From Clostridiales bacterium (GTDB taxonomy: Bacteria > Bacillota > Clostridia > Peptostreptococcales > Anaerovoracaceae), in assembly GCA_015243575.1 (NCBI GenBank), contig CP042469.1:4740929-4804928 (forward strand): a stretch of DNA of 64,000 nucleotides, in the 5' to 3' direction. The notes under the pieces were generated by a model. It was not told the DNA's origin, did no database searches, and saw only the letters and a program-made list of their open reading frames with translations. Below, in pieces: positions 52,319 through 61,322 of this stretch (position 1 is its first letter; each line of letters opens with the position of its first letter). Both the position numbers and the translations under genes were made by a program.

Positions 52319-52360
52319 AAGGGCAGAATCAGCATAATTTTGGGAAGGTAGGTTCTGAAG

Positions 52361-52885
52361 ATGGATATCCTAACACTTTTTGACAAAAGCGTCGAATTTC
52401 ACGGACATCGGTGTCCCGGTCTTGCAATCGGCGTCAGAGCGGCGGCAGAAGCCCGGCGCATTCTTGAGATGGAACATTCCAAAGATGAGGAAATCGTCTG
52501 CGTAACGGAAAACGACGCCTGCGGTGTGGATGGGATTCAGGTAATCCTTGGCTGCAGCGCCGGAAAGGGTAATCTGATCTTCCGCATCAGAGGAAAGCAA
52601 GCCTTTTCCTTTTTCAACAGAAAAACAGGAAAGCATACGCGTCTTGTTTTGAAGCAGCTGCCTCAGATGGAAAACAGAGAAGAAAAACAAAATTATATTC
52701 TGACGGCACCATTTGAAGAGGTATTCGAGATGAAAGAGCCGCATTATTCTTTGCCGGAGGAAGCAAGGCTGTTCCAATCCATTGCCTGTGAGCGCTGCGG
52801 CGAGAAGACCGCCGAACCGTATATCCGCCTGGAAGAAGGGGAGAAGGTCTGTTTGGACTGCTTCCGGGAGTATCACAGAATGTAA
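52361..52885 (+). CDS. FmdE-like protein with C-terminal zinc-ribbon
   Basis: A 174-residue cytoplasmic protein. The N-terminal FmdE domain has the family motif FHGHRCPGLAIGVRAA (residues 12-27) and TENDACGVDGIQVILGCSAGKGNL with conserved Asp, Cys and Gly. The C-terminal CERCGEK...CLDC pattern forms a treble-clef zinc site. FmdE proteins are named for the formylmethanofuran dehydrogenase cluster but are widespread in molybdenum/tungsten-enzyme organisms; function here is open. moaA-moaC in this window would fit use of Mo cofactor. GGAAGG precedes the ATG. Confidence 0.92.
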   Translation: MDILTLFDKSVEFHGHRCPGLAIGVRAAAEARRILEMEHSKDEEIVCVTENDACGVDGIQVILGCSAGKGNLIFRIRGKQAFSFFNRKTGKHTRLVLKQLPQMENREEKQNYILTAPFEEVFEMKEPHYSLPEEARLFQSIACERCGEKTAEPYIRLEEGEKVCLDCFREYHRM

Positions 52886-52956
52886 GCTATAAGAATAAAA
52901 AGGTCAAGAAATGAGTATATAAATATTTGCAGGAAGGGAATGTGGGCTGCGATCAT

Positions 52957-53039
52957 AAAATTGATTGCTTGAAAAGATGAGGATAAAGATATGAAATTGA
53001 TAGATTCGAAAGGATGGGGGATAAGGATATGAAATTGAT
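52957..53039 (+). repeat. Tandem duplication of a translation-start region with a 13-codon leader frame
   Basis: Three related units start at 52957, 52993 and 53031 (periods 36 and 38 bp); GATAAAGATATGAAATTGAT and GATAAGGATATGAAATTGAT differ at one base. The middle unit encodes a start codon (52991) and a 13-residue peptide whose TGA (53030-53032) overlaps the true ATG at 53029. Confidence 0.75.
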
Positions 53040-53670
53040 TGCTGTGAACGGAAGTCCGAGAAAAAACGGAAATACGGCAGTGCTTCTTCGAAATGCAATG
53101 CGTGGTGCTGAGGAAAATGGGGCAGAGACAGAACTTATTCATCTGTATGATCTGAATTTCAAGGGATGTATAAGCTGCTTCGCCTGCAAACGAAAAGGAA
53201 ACCAATGCAACGGGGTCTGTGCGGTGAAGGATGGACTAAGAGAAGTACTTGAGAAAATCATTAATTGTGATGCCTTGCTGCTGGGATCTCCGATTTATTT
53301 TAGTAATGTTACGGGTGAGATGCGATCCTTTCTGGAACGGCTGTTCTTTCCGAATCTCTCTTATGATGAGGGGAAACTATCCGTATGTCCCAGTTCGATC
53401 AACTCAGCCTTTCTTTACACCATGAATGTCCCTGAGGAGCAAATGAAGCAGATAAATTACGAAGCCCTGTTCAAGCAGAATCAATTTCTGCTGCAGGTTT
53501 TAAATGGCAGCTCGGAGATCTTGCTTAGCCATGATACGTATCAATTTGATGACTATTCCAAGTATGATGCATCAAAATTTCATGAACCCCACAAGGCTAA
53601 GGTCAAAGAAGAGCAGTTTCCTGCTGATTGCCGGAACGCCTTTGAATTAGGGCTTCGGCTGACAAAGTAA
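53029..53670 (+). CDS. Iron-sulfur flavoprotein (flavodoxin-fold NAD(P)H oxidoreductase)
   Basis: A 213-residue cytoplasmic redox protein. FMN-binding NGSPRKNGNT (residues 6-15) and LLLGSPIYFSNVTGEMRSFL give the flavodoxin fold. The compact cysteine motif CISCFACKRKGNQC (CX2CX2CX6C, residues 48-61) matches the [4Fe-4S] site of Isf-type proteins. Such proteins move electrons or reduce O2/peroxide in anaerobes. The start is ATG 53029, overlapping a leader peptide stop; a ribosome site GGGGATAAGG lies in the duplicated region. It stands alone before a convergent terminator. Confidence 0.92.
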   Translation: MKLIAVNGSPRKNGNTAVLLRNAMRGAEENGAETELIHLYDLNFKGCISCFACKRKGNQCNGVCAVKDGLREVLEKIINCDALLLGSPIYFSNVTGEMRSFLERLFFPNLSYDEGKLSVCPSSINSAFLYTMNVPEEQMKQINYEALFKQNQFLLQVLNGSSEILLSHDTYQFDDYSKYDASKFHEPHKAKVKEEQFPADCRNAFELGLRLTK

Positions 53671-53730
53671 CGCTGATCCAGAAAAGTTGGAGTTTATCAC
53701 AAATCAATTTTGTAATAAGGATCATCACAA

Positions 53731-53778
53731 AAAAGCACACGTCAGGGATTTTCAATCATCCCAGATGTGTGCTTTCTT
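53731..53778. terminator. Bidirectional terminator between the flavoprotein and the peptide ABC operon
   Basis: AAAGCACAC pairs with GTGTGCTTT, extended by an inner GGGAT/ATCCC region. It has A-runs on the left and TTTCTT on the right, so T-runs follow on both strands. The rest of 53671-53896 shows nothing else. Confidence 0.8.
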
Positions 53779-53896
53779 GATTGCATATGCTCGATGGTAC
53801 TGAGCGGCTAGCACAGTAAACTAATTCTCCCTGCCAACCGTGTATGCGCTTGAGATCCAGGCTAGATGGTTTAAGGGGTTGCGCTATCGTGCTTAT

Positions 53897-55414
53897 CTAA
53901 ATAAAAGGTATGAGCTCCCCAGGATTCGATTCAGCGCTGCCAAAGGCTGCTGCTTCGATCAATGTCTTTGTATAACTATTTTTCGCTGATTCAAAAATTT
54001 GGCGGGTAGTACCGTGTTCCACCACACGGCCCTCATTCATAACGTATACCCTCCCTGCAATCATTCGCAAAACAGATAAATCATGGGTGATAAAAAGTAT
54101 CGCAAGACAGCGCTCCCGGCGGAGTTTCTCCAGCATATTCAAGATCTGATTTTGAACGACGACATCCAGTGCTGATACCGATTCATCGCAGATCAGCAAA
54201 TCTGGGCGGGGGGCTAACGCCCGTGCAATTGCTACTCTTTGCCGCTGGCCTCCTGATAATTTTGCAGGCTTTCGGTCCAGGAGCTCTTTGGGCACTTCTG
54301 CTAAGGAAATCAATGCTTCAAGCTCGCTGAGAGGCCGATTGGAAGCTTTCAACGCAGATTCTAAAATATATCGGATGGTATGGGCAGGGTTTAGGGATGC
54401 ATAGGGATCCTGAAAGACGATCTGGGCACGATTCGTTCCAAAGTATTTCACGGAGCCGGAATCAGCCTTCGTTAAGCCTACAAGACATCGTGCCAGCGTT
54501 GTTTTGCCTGAGCCGGACTGCCCGACGATGCCTACGCATTCGCCTGCGCACACGTCAATACTGACATCCGTCAGAGCGTTAACGGAGCCGAACTGCTTAT
54601 TCAGGTTTATTGCCCTAAGCAGGGTATCACCGCCTGAATGAGAATCGGAGAAGGATTTCACCTGCAGAAATCGATCTGCTTCGATGAGCTCTTTTGCAGC
54701 TTCCGAACGGGGCTGTTCCGTTATCTTGAGAGCAGAACCCTCTTCTACGATTTTTCCATTCTCCATAACCAGAACGCGGTCGCATCTTGTTTTTGCAAGC
54801 CTAATATTGTGTGTGATGATGATCAGAGGCATTGCGCGAACGCTGCGGATGGAATCAATCAGGTCGAGAATTTCCTTTTGGGTGATCACATCCAGTGCGG
54901 TGGTTGCCTCATCTGCGATCAGAAGCCGAGGCTGGGTGGCAAGGGATGCAGCGATTACGATTCTCTGACGCTGACCGCCCGACAATTCGAACGGATATCT
55001 GTCTGCGGCATCTGCCGGCAAGCCAACTTCTTTTAGGGCAGATACAATATCAAAAGCAGCTTTTTTCTGTTTTGGTACGCCGTCCAAAATTTGTTTGCCG
55101 CATTTTTTCAATGGATCAAGGGCCGTGAATGGATCTTGCATTACCATACTGATGGCACTGCCTCTTATTTTTGCCCACTGCTTTTCTCGAGCATCGAGTG
55201 GAATGCTTTGTTCGTCTATTCGGTAATCTCCCAATGGCTTAGCCTGATTTGGAAGCAGACCGATCAGGGAGCGCATCATCATCGTTTTGCCGGAGCCTGA
55301 TTGTCCGACGATACCGACACTTTCGCTGCCTCCCAGCTTGAAGTCAATGCCTTTTAATACCTCGTTTCCGCTGATTTGCACCCGTAAGCCGCTGATCTCT
55401 ATTTTAATTGTCAT
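53897..55414 (-). CDS. Oligopeptide/nickel-type ABC transporter, fused dual ATPase (DppD-DppF)
   Basis: A 505-residue protein with two complete ATPase domains in one chain. Domain 1 (residues 1-240): Walker A GQSGSGKTM, signature LSGGQRQRI, Walker B LLIADEATTALD. Domain 2 (from about 265): GQSGSGKTT, LSGGQRQRV, LLICDESVSALD. Separate DppD and DppF subunits are the more common arrangement. The C-terminal NPGELIPFI-like tail is short. ATG 55414 lies inside the permease end (11-bp overlap); the frame from 55447 lacks a site. It energises uptake with the two upstream permeases. Confidence 0.95.
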   Translation of the reverse strand: MTIKIEISGLRVQISGNEVLKGIDFKLGGSESVGIVGQSGSGKTMMMRSLIGLLPNQAKPLGDYRIDEQSIPLDAREKQWAKIRGSAISMVMQDPFTALDPLKKCGKQILDGVPKQKKAAFDIVSALKEVGLPADAADRYPFELSGGQRQRIVIAASLATQPRLLIADEATTALDVITQKEILDLIDSIRSVRAMPLIIITHNIRLAKTRCDRVLVMENGKIVEEGSALKITEQPRSEAAKELIEADRFLQVKSFSDSHSGGDTLLRAINLNKQFGSVNALTDVSIDVCAGECVGIVGQSGSGKTTLARCLVGLTKADSGSVKYFGTNRAQIVFQDPYASLNPAHTIRYILESALKASNRPLSELEALISLAEVPKELLDRKPAKLSGGQRQRVAIARALAPRPDLLICDESVSALDVVVQNQILNMLEKLRRERCLAILFITHDLSVLRMIAGRVYVMNEGRVVEHGTTRQIFESAKNSYTKTLIEAAAFGSAESNPGELIPFI

Positions 55415-56240
55415 CGAAACCGCCCCTTTCAAGAAGATAGCTGCCAATCAGATTAATGGAAACAGCAGTTACAATAATGATGATACCAGCAGAGAGGGAC
55501 ATTGCGGGGTTTTGTGATAGCAGCTCACGTCCGTCGGAGAGCTGACGTCCCCAATCCGCTTCTTTCGGGCCAACTCCAAGCCCTAAGAACGACAGGGAGG
55601 ACATACTCATCAAGCCGTAAGCGATGTTTAGAAAGAAATTTACAAGGATCACCATCGCTATATTCGGGAAAATATGCTTTGCTAAAATATTAATGGTGCT
55701 TAGATTCAGCATTTTTGTCGATTCAATATAAGGTTTGGATTTTTGCTGTATCACCGCCGAGCGCACCAAACGAATATCAAAGGGGGAATACAGGATAATC
55801 ATAACCAGGACGCTGACCCAGTATCCTCCGCCGATAATGGCTGCGGCAACAATGGCCAGTAGCATGGATGGCATAGACAGTGTTAAATCAGCATAGGCGG
55901 ATACGATTTTATCCCAAAAGCCGCCGAACCAACCTGCGGTACTTCCCAGGACGAGGCCGATGATCAAAGAACCTGCTGCTATGCATAACGGCCCTATCAT
56001 TGCGCTGTCAGTGCCTGCAATGAGCAGTTTCAAAACATCACGACCCAGGGCATCGGTGCCCAGAAGATGCCCCGCCGAACCGGCGGGCAGCTTGGCGTTT
56101 TGAATATCCAGGCTTAAAGCATCCGGCGCAAAAAGTGAGGGGAAAGCCATCCAAAGGACGATGATCAGCAAAACCAAGACCGATAACATGATCCTGACTG
56201 GCGGAAGCTTGAATTTTTCTACATTGATTGTGTTTTCCAT
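55404..56240 (-). CDS. DppC-type ABC permease
   Basis: A 278-residue membrane subunit. After an N-terminal helix come the loop GHLLGTDALGRDVL, which is diagnostic of DppC/OppC, and the EAA-like coupling motif region FDIRLVRSAVIQQKSKPYI. The start is one base after the DppB stop. The last 11 bases overlap the ATPase start. It carries short peptides or nickel-like ligands across the membrane with DppB. Confidence 0.95.
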   Translation of the reverse strand: MENTINVEKFKLPPVRIMLSVLVLLIIVLWMAFPSLFAPDALSLDIQNAKLPAGSAGHLLGTDALGRDVLKLLIAGTDSAMIGPLCIAAGSLIIGLVLGSTAGWFGGFWDKIVSAYADLTLSMPSMLLAIVAAAIIGGGYWVSVLVMIILYSPFDIRLVRSAVIQQKSKPYIESTKMLNLSTINILAKHIFPNIAMVILVNFFLNIAYGLMSMSSLSFLGLGVGPKEADWGRQLSDGRELLSQNPAMSLSAGIIIIVTAVSINLIGSYLLERGGFDDN

Positions 56241-56241
56241 T

Positions 56242-57222
56242 TCAGCTTACCCCCTTTGCTTTTTTATCGTTGCTCTGTGTCCTGTGGATTGTTGGATTAA
56301 AGAAATAAACTAAAATATCAACAAACGCGGATGTCAGGCAGATGATTCCCCCCAGCATGAGGGCGATAAACTGCACGACAGGAACATCCCGGAAGGTAAC
56401 CGATGTGGTTAGCAGCACACCAAGCCCCGGGATTGAAAAGACATTTTCAATCAGAACAGTTGCGCCGAAAAGACTTGCCAGGACAAGCCCTGTGCTTGTT
56501 AAAACAGGTGCCGAGGCATTTTTCAGCTGAGAAAACACGATCTTCCTTGTGGGGATTGCCCGTGCACGCATAAATACAGCATAATCACTGGACACTTCCT
56601 TCAGCATGGCAGAGCGGGTGATTTTAATCAGCAGTGCAGAAACTCCTATGGTCAATGTGATTGCAGGCAAAATTAAGTGCCACAAAACATCGATCAAATT
56701 GCCCTCCTCACCGATGCCGTACATAGGAAAGATCCCAAACTGATAAGAGAAGACATAGAGCAGCACAAGCCCCAACGCAAAGCTGGGCGAGCAGGTGCCT
56801 ACGATCGATGAAATGTCGATGATTCTATCAGTGAGTCTGCCCTTTGTGCGCGCTGACACCACACCCAGTCCAACACCGATGATGATGCTAAGCAGCAGGG
56901 ATAACCCAACAAGCTGAAACGTAACAGCGGCATGAGGCGCGATATAGTCTACAACAGGGTAGCCCGCCTTAATAGAGTTGCCAAACTCAAGGGAAACCGC
57001 ATCATGAACCCATCTTGTGTACTGGGTTAAAAATGGATCGTTTAGATGGTACTGTTCACGGATTTTACTCAGCAGCTCAGGGGTAACTTTTTTTGCACCC
57101 ACAAGGGAGCGGGCAGGATCGCCGGGAGCGATATACAGCAGTGAAAAAATCACAAAAGACATAACCACCAACGAAACAAGGCACTCGAACAGACGTTTTG
57201 CTATAAATCTTGTTTTACTCAT
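56242..57222 (-). CDS. DppB-type ABC permease
   Basis: A 326-residue membrane subunit. The N terminus (RFIAKRLFECLVSLVVMSF) and the PGDPAR motif (residues about 33-38) are diagnostic for DppB/OppB. The usual LHLNDPF-like segment (YHLNDPFLTQYTRWV) and the coupling helix (MLKEVSSDYAVFMRARAIP) follow. It is separated from the binding-protein gene by 143 bp that contain two hairpins. Confidence 0.95.
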   Translation of the reverse strand: MSKTRFIAKRLFECLVSLVVMSFVIFSLLYIAPGDPARSLVGAKKVTPELLSKIREQYHLNDPFLTQYTRWVHDAVSLEFGNSIKAGYPVVDYIAPHAAVTFQLVGLSLLLSIIIGVGLGVVSARTKGRLTDRIIDISSIVGTCSPSFALGLVLLYVFSYQFGIFPMYGIGEEGNLIDVLWHLILPAITLTIGVSALLIKITRSAMLKEVSSDYAVFMRARAIPTRKIVFSQLKNASAPVLTSTGLVLASLFGATVLIENVFSIPGLGVLLTTSVTFRDVPVVQFIALMLGGIICLTSAFVDILVYFFNPTIHRTQSNDKKAKGVS

Positions 57223-57257
57223 ATACTGTCATCCTAGTTCATCTTCTTATAGGAACA

Positions 57258-57345
57258 CACTTCCCGGCAGTTTTATTTTCTGCCAGGAAGTGCATCGGTT
57301 GATTCTAGTTCTATTATGTAGCCAATATCGTAAACGATATTGGCT
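57258..57345 (-). terminator. Two hairpins between the binding-protein and permease genes
   Basis: CACTTCCCGGCAG (57258-57270) pairs with CTGCCAGGAAGTG (57280-57292) with one mismatch, and AGCCAATATCGT (57320-57331) pairs perfectly with ACGATATTGGCT (57334-57345). Neither has a strong T-run. They probably cause partial termination or protect the 3' end of the binding-protein mRNA, lowering permease output relative to binding protein. Confidence 0.6.
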
Positions 57346-57365
57346 GAGGTTACTTTTATTATGTG

Positions 57366-58976
57366 TTATTTTGCAAAGCGAAAGTTTTTGGGCCAGTTTT
57401 GGGACAGGAAGGTGTATGACGTGAAATTGTCAACTTCAATGGAGCTGTTGTAGGCAACTGCGGCTTCGCCCCACCAAATGGGTGCGTAAATTGCCTGTTC
57501 CTGTGCGATGTCAATGCCCTTCAACAAATCGTCAAGACCTTCCTCGGAGGATTTTTCATAAACCGCCTGCAAGTAAGGCTGAACGGATTGATCTGTCCAG
57601 TTTGCGGGGTTTGTGCCTTGGCCGGTTGTATCGAGAAACCATATTGCGATTTCCGCTGGGTCCAGCGTCGGCGGGCGGTAATCCATCCAGTCAATTCCCT
57701 TTGTACCAGAACCCATTTCGTTCAGCCACTGTTCCACAGGAATTTCCTGAACATCAACTGTAATACCAATTTCTTTCAGGGAATCGGCAATGACTAAGGA
57801 AGCTTTGCCCAAATCCTGATTGCTGTCGGGATAATAGATCGTAGTAGAGAAGGGTGCTGCGCCTGATAGGGCGAACTCCTCTTTGGCTTTTTCCATGTTA
57901 TAGTCATAATGGGTAAGCGCTTTCAGCTTTTCTCTTGCATCATCTGCAGAGAGAACCGTTGCAAACTGCTCGGGCGCTGTGAATGCTGTTGCTTTTTCGG
58001 GGTAGCCGTCTTTGATGCTGTCGATAATTCCCTGGGAATCAATGGCGTAGGCAACCGCTTTACGAACGTGCTCGTTATCAAAGGGTTTTACGGTTAAATC
58101 AAAGGTCAAACCCACGTAGGAACGATCTTTATAGGTTTGGACTTTCGCACCGCTTACCGACTGATAATCACCGACCTGGCTGATGGGGATATCAAAGGCA
58201 AAGTCAACGTCGCCCTGCTTGAAGGCAAGAAGACGGGTTTGGTTGTCAGAGATGAAGTCGATTCTTACTTTTTTTACTTCCGGTGTGCCGCCCCACCAGG
58301 TGTCGGTGGCTTCCAATGTTACATGGGAGCCGGGAGAGAACTCAGCAACTTTATATGGACCTGATCCGAGCAGAAGATCCTTAGCAGAGCCAATTGCTTC
58401 TGCTTGTTCCGCCCATTCTTTCTTCGTTACAAACAAGCCGCCGTTATTGGATATGGACCAGATAAAGTTTGACTGCGCATGGGGCAGTGTGATCTTTAAA
58501 GTGGATTCATCAACCTTTTCTGTCGTAAAGCCTTCCGGATAGAAATAAGCGATGGAAGGAGACTGCTCAGGGTCGGCGCTGCGCTCAATTGAATATATAA
58601 TGTCATCAATTGTAACGGGTGAGCCGTCGGAGAATTTAGCGTCTTTTCTCAGCTTGAAGGTCCAAACGGTGGAATTCTCATCCTCCCAGCTTTCCGCCAG
58701 CGCGGGATGAATTTTTCCATCCTCACCAATGGCCACTAGCCCTTCGTTGACGATCTGCTGAATGTAATACTGGATGACTGAGCCCTCCTGTCCTGCTTCC
58801 AGCAGGTTGATGGAGTCTGGTACGGCAATGACCAGTGTTTTATCTTTTGCCGCATCAGTGCCTGGAGCGTCTGAATTTCCGCAAGCAGAGAGGCTGATGA
58901 GCGTGAAGATTAAAACGATCACCGCAACCGTGCGAGTAAGTGATCTGAGGGTAAGTAATTTGTTTTGTCTTTTCAT
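57366..58976 (-). CDS. Family 5 extracellular solute-binding lipoprotein (peptide-type)
   Basis: A 536-residue lipoprotein with lipobox SLSAC (Cys near residue 32) that captures peptides or similar ligands for the ABC permease. Family 5 features: ALAESWEDENSTVWTFKLRK, AKFSDGSPVTIDDIIYSIER (the signature motif), KPFDNEHVRKAVAYAID, and a C-terminal WGEAAVAYNSSIEVDNF. AAAGGACGG precedes the ATG. It is the first gene of the four-gene importer and is divergent from an M20 peptidase and a C39-type peptidase that may act on imported peptides. Confidence 0.95.
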   Translation of the reverse strand: MKRQNKLLTLRSLTRTVAVIVLIFTLISLSACGNSDAPGTDAAKDKTLVIAVPDSINLLEAGQEGSVIQYYIQQIVNEGLVAIGEDGKIHPALAESWEDENSTVWTFKLRKDAKFSDGSPVTIDDIIYSIERSADPEQSPSIAYFYPEGFTTEKVDESTLKITLPHAQSNFIWSISNNGGLFVTKKEWAEQAEAIGSAKDLLLGSGPYKVAEFSPGSHVTLEATDTWWGGTPEVKKVRIDFISDNQTRLLAFKQGDVDFAFDIPISQVGDYQSVSGAKVQTYKDRSYVGLTFDLTVKPFDNEHVRKAVAYAIDSQGIIDSIKDGYPEKATAFTAPEQFATVLSADDAREKLKALTHYDYNMEKAKEEFALSGAAPFSTTIYYPDSNQDLGKASLVIADSLKEIGITVDVQEIPVEQWLNEMGSGTKGIDWMDYRPPTLDPAEIAIWFLDTTGQGTNPANWTDQSVQPYLQAVYEKSSEEGLDDLLKGIDIAQEQAIYAPIWWGEAAVAYNSSIEVDNFTSYTFLSQNWPKNFRFAK

Positions 58977-59085
58977 TTCTATTACCGTCCTTTTCTATGA
59001 ATTCTTGTACGCAGTGCTTTTCATTGTTGCTGCAACATCGCTATGTAGTGGAATAAGTTCATATACACCAGTAAAAACATAGTAT

Positions 59086-59141
59086 TCATATATGATATAA
59101 TATATTGTTTTATTATATGGCTCGAATACCGAATTTGTCAA
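59086..59141 (-). promoter_or_regulatory. Promoter of the peptide-importer operon with TCATATATGA dyad
   Basis: Minus strand: TTGACA (59141-59136), 18 nt, TATAAT (59117-59112), then the palindrome TCATATATGA at 59095-59086 downstream of the -10. A near-identical ACATATATGAT lies at the same place on the divergent transcript. Confidence 0.65.
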
Positions 59142-59290
59142 GTGGTTTGCAAGTATTTTTGAGAGGCAGCCCGACTTTTGTAAAACCTTTTCATAAGGTA
59201 TTTATATTGTATTTATGTTTGGAAAGTGATGATTATTTCCTTGCGCACCATCTGGTCAGCTATTTTTTTCATTAAGCGGTGCCGTGTTTC

Positions 59291-59339
59291 TTGACAACGC
59301 CTCGCCATAATGCTACAATTCATATAAACATATATGATA
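59291..59339 (+). promoter_or_regulatory. Promoter of the peptidase operon with CATATATGATA motif
   Basis: TTGACA (59291-59296), 17 nt, TACAAT (59314-59319), then CATATATGATA at 59329-59339. With the matching site at 59086, one regulator could control both divergent units. Between them (59142-59290) nothing else is seen. Confidence 0.65.
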
Positions 59340-59367
59340 ACTATGATATTTATGAGGTAACATATCT

Positions 59368-60480
59368 ATGAATGATCGTATCTTTAATACCTTTAAAGCC
59401 CTTACTGCCATTGATAGCCCATCCCGCGGAGAACGGAATCTGTGCGATGAATTAAAACAACGCTTAACCCTTCTAGGTGCAGAGCTTTATGAGGACCGTG
59501 CCGGTGAGCAGGTCGGCGGTGACTGTGGTAATTTATACGCATTCATAAAGGGTGCAGGGGAGCCGGTGCTGCTTTCAGCGCATATGGACACTGTCGAGCC
59601 CTCAAGGGGGAAAAGAGCGATTCTGCACGAAGATGGTTCTATCACCTCCGCTGGAGATACGGTTTTGGGCGCAGATGATATCGCGGGTGTTACAATCATT
59701 CTTGAAGCGATTACAAGGATAAAGGAGCAGGGAATTCCCCATCGCTCCGTTGAACTGCTTTTTCCTGTCGCAGAGGAAATTTACTGCGGCGGATCAAAAT
59801 ATGCCGAATATGACAGGATTACCGCAAAACAAGCATATATTCTCGATCTAAATGGTGAAATTGGGGAGGCAGCCTACGCAGCTCCCACTATATTATCTTT
59901 TGACATTCAAATTACGGGCAGGGCAGCCCACGCGGGCTTTGCTCCAGCTGATGGGATAAACGCCATTGCCGCTGCAGCGTCGGCTATTTCTGAAATAAAG
60001 CAGGGGACGCGAAGCGATAAAGCGACCCTCAACATCGGTAAAATTTCAGGAGGTATCCAGGGCAATATTGTTCCTGATTTGTGCGAGATAACTGGTGAAA
60101 TCAGGAGTTTATCTCACGAAAATGCACTTTCCTTGTGGAGTGAGACTCAAAAAATATTTGTCCACCATGCGAAAGCCATTGGAGCTGAGATAAAAACTGA
60201 CCATCGGTGTACCATTACTGCATATGAAACGCCCATGGAAAGCAGAACCGTTTTGGATTTCCAGAAAGCGTGCAATGCCGTAAATATAAAGAGCAGCATT
60301 CATTCAACAATGGGTGGTTCGGACAACAATAACTTCGCTCTTCATGGTATTGAGGGGCTTGTGATAGCCAATGCAATGAGAAACATTCACTCTACCAGCG
60401 AGAGTACCAGCATTCATGACATGGAAACGTGTGTTGAACTGATCATGGAAATTTTGAAAATCAATCATTGGAAAGAATAG
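59368..60480 (+). CDS. M20-family metallopeptidase, PepT-like
   Basis: A 370-residue di-zinc exopeptidase, cytoplasmic. Zinc and catalytic residues: His/Asp in LSAHMDTVEP, bridging Asp in LGADDIAGV, the Glu pair in PVAEEIYCGG, and a dimerisation domain with GRAAHAGFAP. A late His (ANAMRNIHST) completes the site. It most resembles tripeptidase T/YqjE-type enzymes. It is followed after 8 bp by a C39-type peptidase gene and is divergent from a peptide importer, so a role in degrading imported peptides is likely. Confidence 0.93.
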   Translation: MNDRIFNTFKALTAIDSPSRGERNLCDELKQRLTLLGAELYEDRAGEQVGGDCGNLYAFIKGAGEPVLLSAHMDTVEPSRGKRAILHEDGSITSAGDTVLGADDIAGVTIILEAITRIKEQGIPHRSVELLFPVAEEIYCGGSKYAEYDRITAKQAYILDLNGEIGEAAYAAPTILSFDIQITGRAAHAGFAPADGINAIAAAASAISEIKQGTRSDKATLNIGKISGGIQGNIVPDLCEITGEIRSLSHENALSLWSETQKIFVHHAKAIGAEIKTDHRCTITAYETPMESRTVLDFQKACNAVNIKSSIHSTMGGSDNNNFALHGIEGLVIANAMRNIHSTSESTSIHDMETCVELIMEILKINHWKE

Positions 60481-60488
60481 GTGATATC

Positions 60489-61118
60489 ATGAAAAATCCG
60501 TTGCACTACCAGCTTACCGAATACGATTGCGGACCCACTGCTATTTTAAATGCCATCAGCTTTTTATTTTCCAGGGAGGAAATTCATCCCGATATTCTGC
60601 GTTACTGCTATACATATACCCTGGATTGTTATAATTCAAAAGGAGAGCACGGAAAAAAGGGTACATCGAAAATGGCAATGATTTTTTTATCCAGCTGGCT
60701 CACCCAATACGGTAAGGTGAAGAATATGCCTATTGAATGCGAATTTCTAGCCGGTGATGATGTCCGTATCGACCAGAACAGCCGTATCGTCGAAGCGCTT
60801 CGGCAGGGCGGTGCGGTGGTTGTTCGGCTTCACTATGATGTGGGACATTATGTAACCTTAACCGGAATTGAGGGTGACTCGGTACTGATGTTTGATCCAT
60901 ACTACCGAAAGCGGCCCTTTGTAAAAGCGGGTATCAAGATGATTGATGGGAAGCCATGCGAATACAACCGTGTGGTGGATCTTTCGGTTTTCAGCAGCGG
61001 AAACCGCCAGCCCTATTCTCTCGAAATTCCGGCAAAGCGTGAGGCGGTGCTGATGTTTAACTCCAAGACCCGCAAGCCCGGCAAGCCAATTGAAAACCCC
61101 ATAGAGTATTACTTATAA
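60489..61118 (+). CDS. Solitary C39-type papain-like cysteine peptidase
   Basis: A 209-residue protein without signal peptide. Catalytic pattern of the C39 bacteriocin-leader peptidase fold: oxyanion Gln8 and Cys14 in QLTEYDCGPTAILNA, His120 in DVGHYVTLTG, and Asp136 in MFDPYYRKR. Unlike bacteriocin exporters it is not fused to an ABC transporter and no bacteriocin gene is seen. ATG 60489 follows TAGGTGAT; the frame from 60468 overlaps the M20 gene. Probably cytoplasmic and acting with the M20 peptidase. Substrate unknown. Confidence 0.85.
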   Translation: MKNPLHYQLTEYDCGPTAILNAISFLFSREEIHPDILRYCYTYTLDCYNSKGEHGKKGTSKMAMIFLSSWLTQYGKVKNMPIECEFLAGDDVRIDQNSRIVEALRQGGAVVVRLHYDVGHYVTLTGIEGDSVLMFDPYYRKRPFVKAGIKMIDGKPCEYNRVVDLSVFSSGNRQPYSLEIPAKREAVLMFNSKTRKPGKPIENPIEYYL

Positions 61119-61205
61119 TACAATTCTTAGCGCCAAAGTCTAAACACGGATGAAAGACGTCAACCGGTGCGTGCGCATGTACCGCGGCCAGTGGATTCAA
61201 GGTGA

Positions 61206-61247
61206 TAAAAAACGGCTAACCCTATCACAGGGCTTAGCCGTTTTCTT
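61206..61247 (+). terminator. Intrinsic terminator of the peptidase operon
   Basis: AAAACGGCTAA pairs with TTAGCCGTTTT, with inner CCCT/AGGG, followed by TTTCTTAA. Confidence 0.88.
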
Positions 61248-61322
61248 AATCATATCCGCAAATCTTATTTGTATGATCCTTAACATAATATAATATGAGT
61301 TTTGGGATCGAAAGGTTCCAGT

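Noticed and set aside
60489-61118. Bacteriocin export system
   Set aside because: The C39-type peptidase is not fused to an ABC exporter, and no precursor peptide or immunity gene is visible nearby; the adjacent ABC genes are importers.
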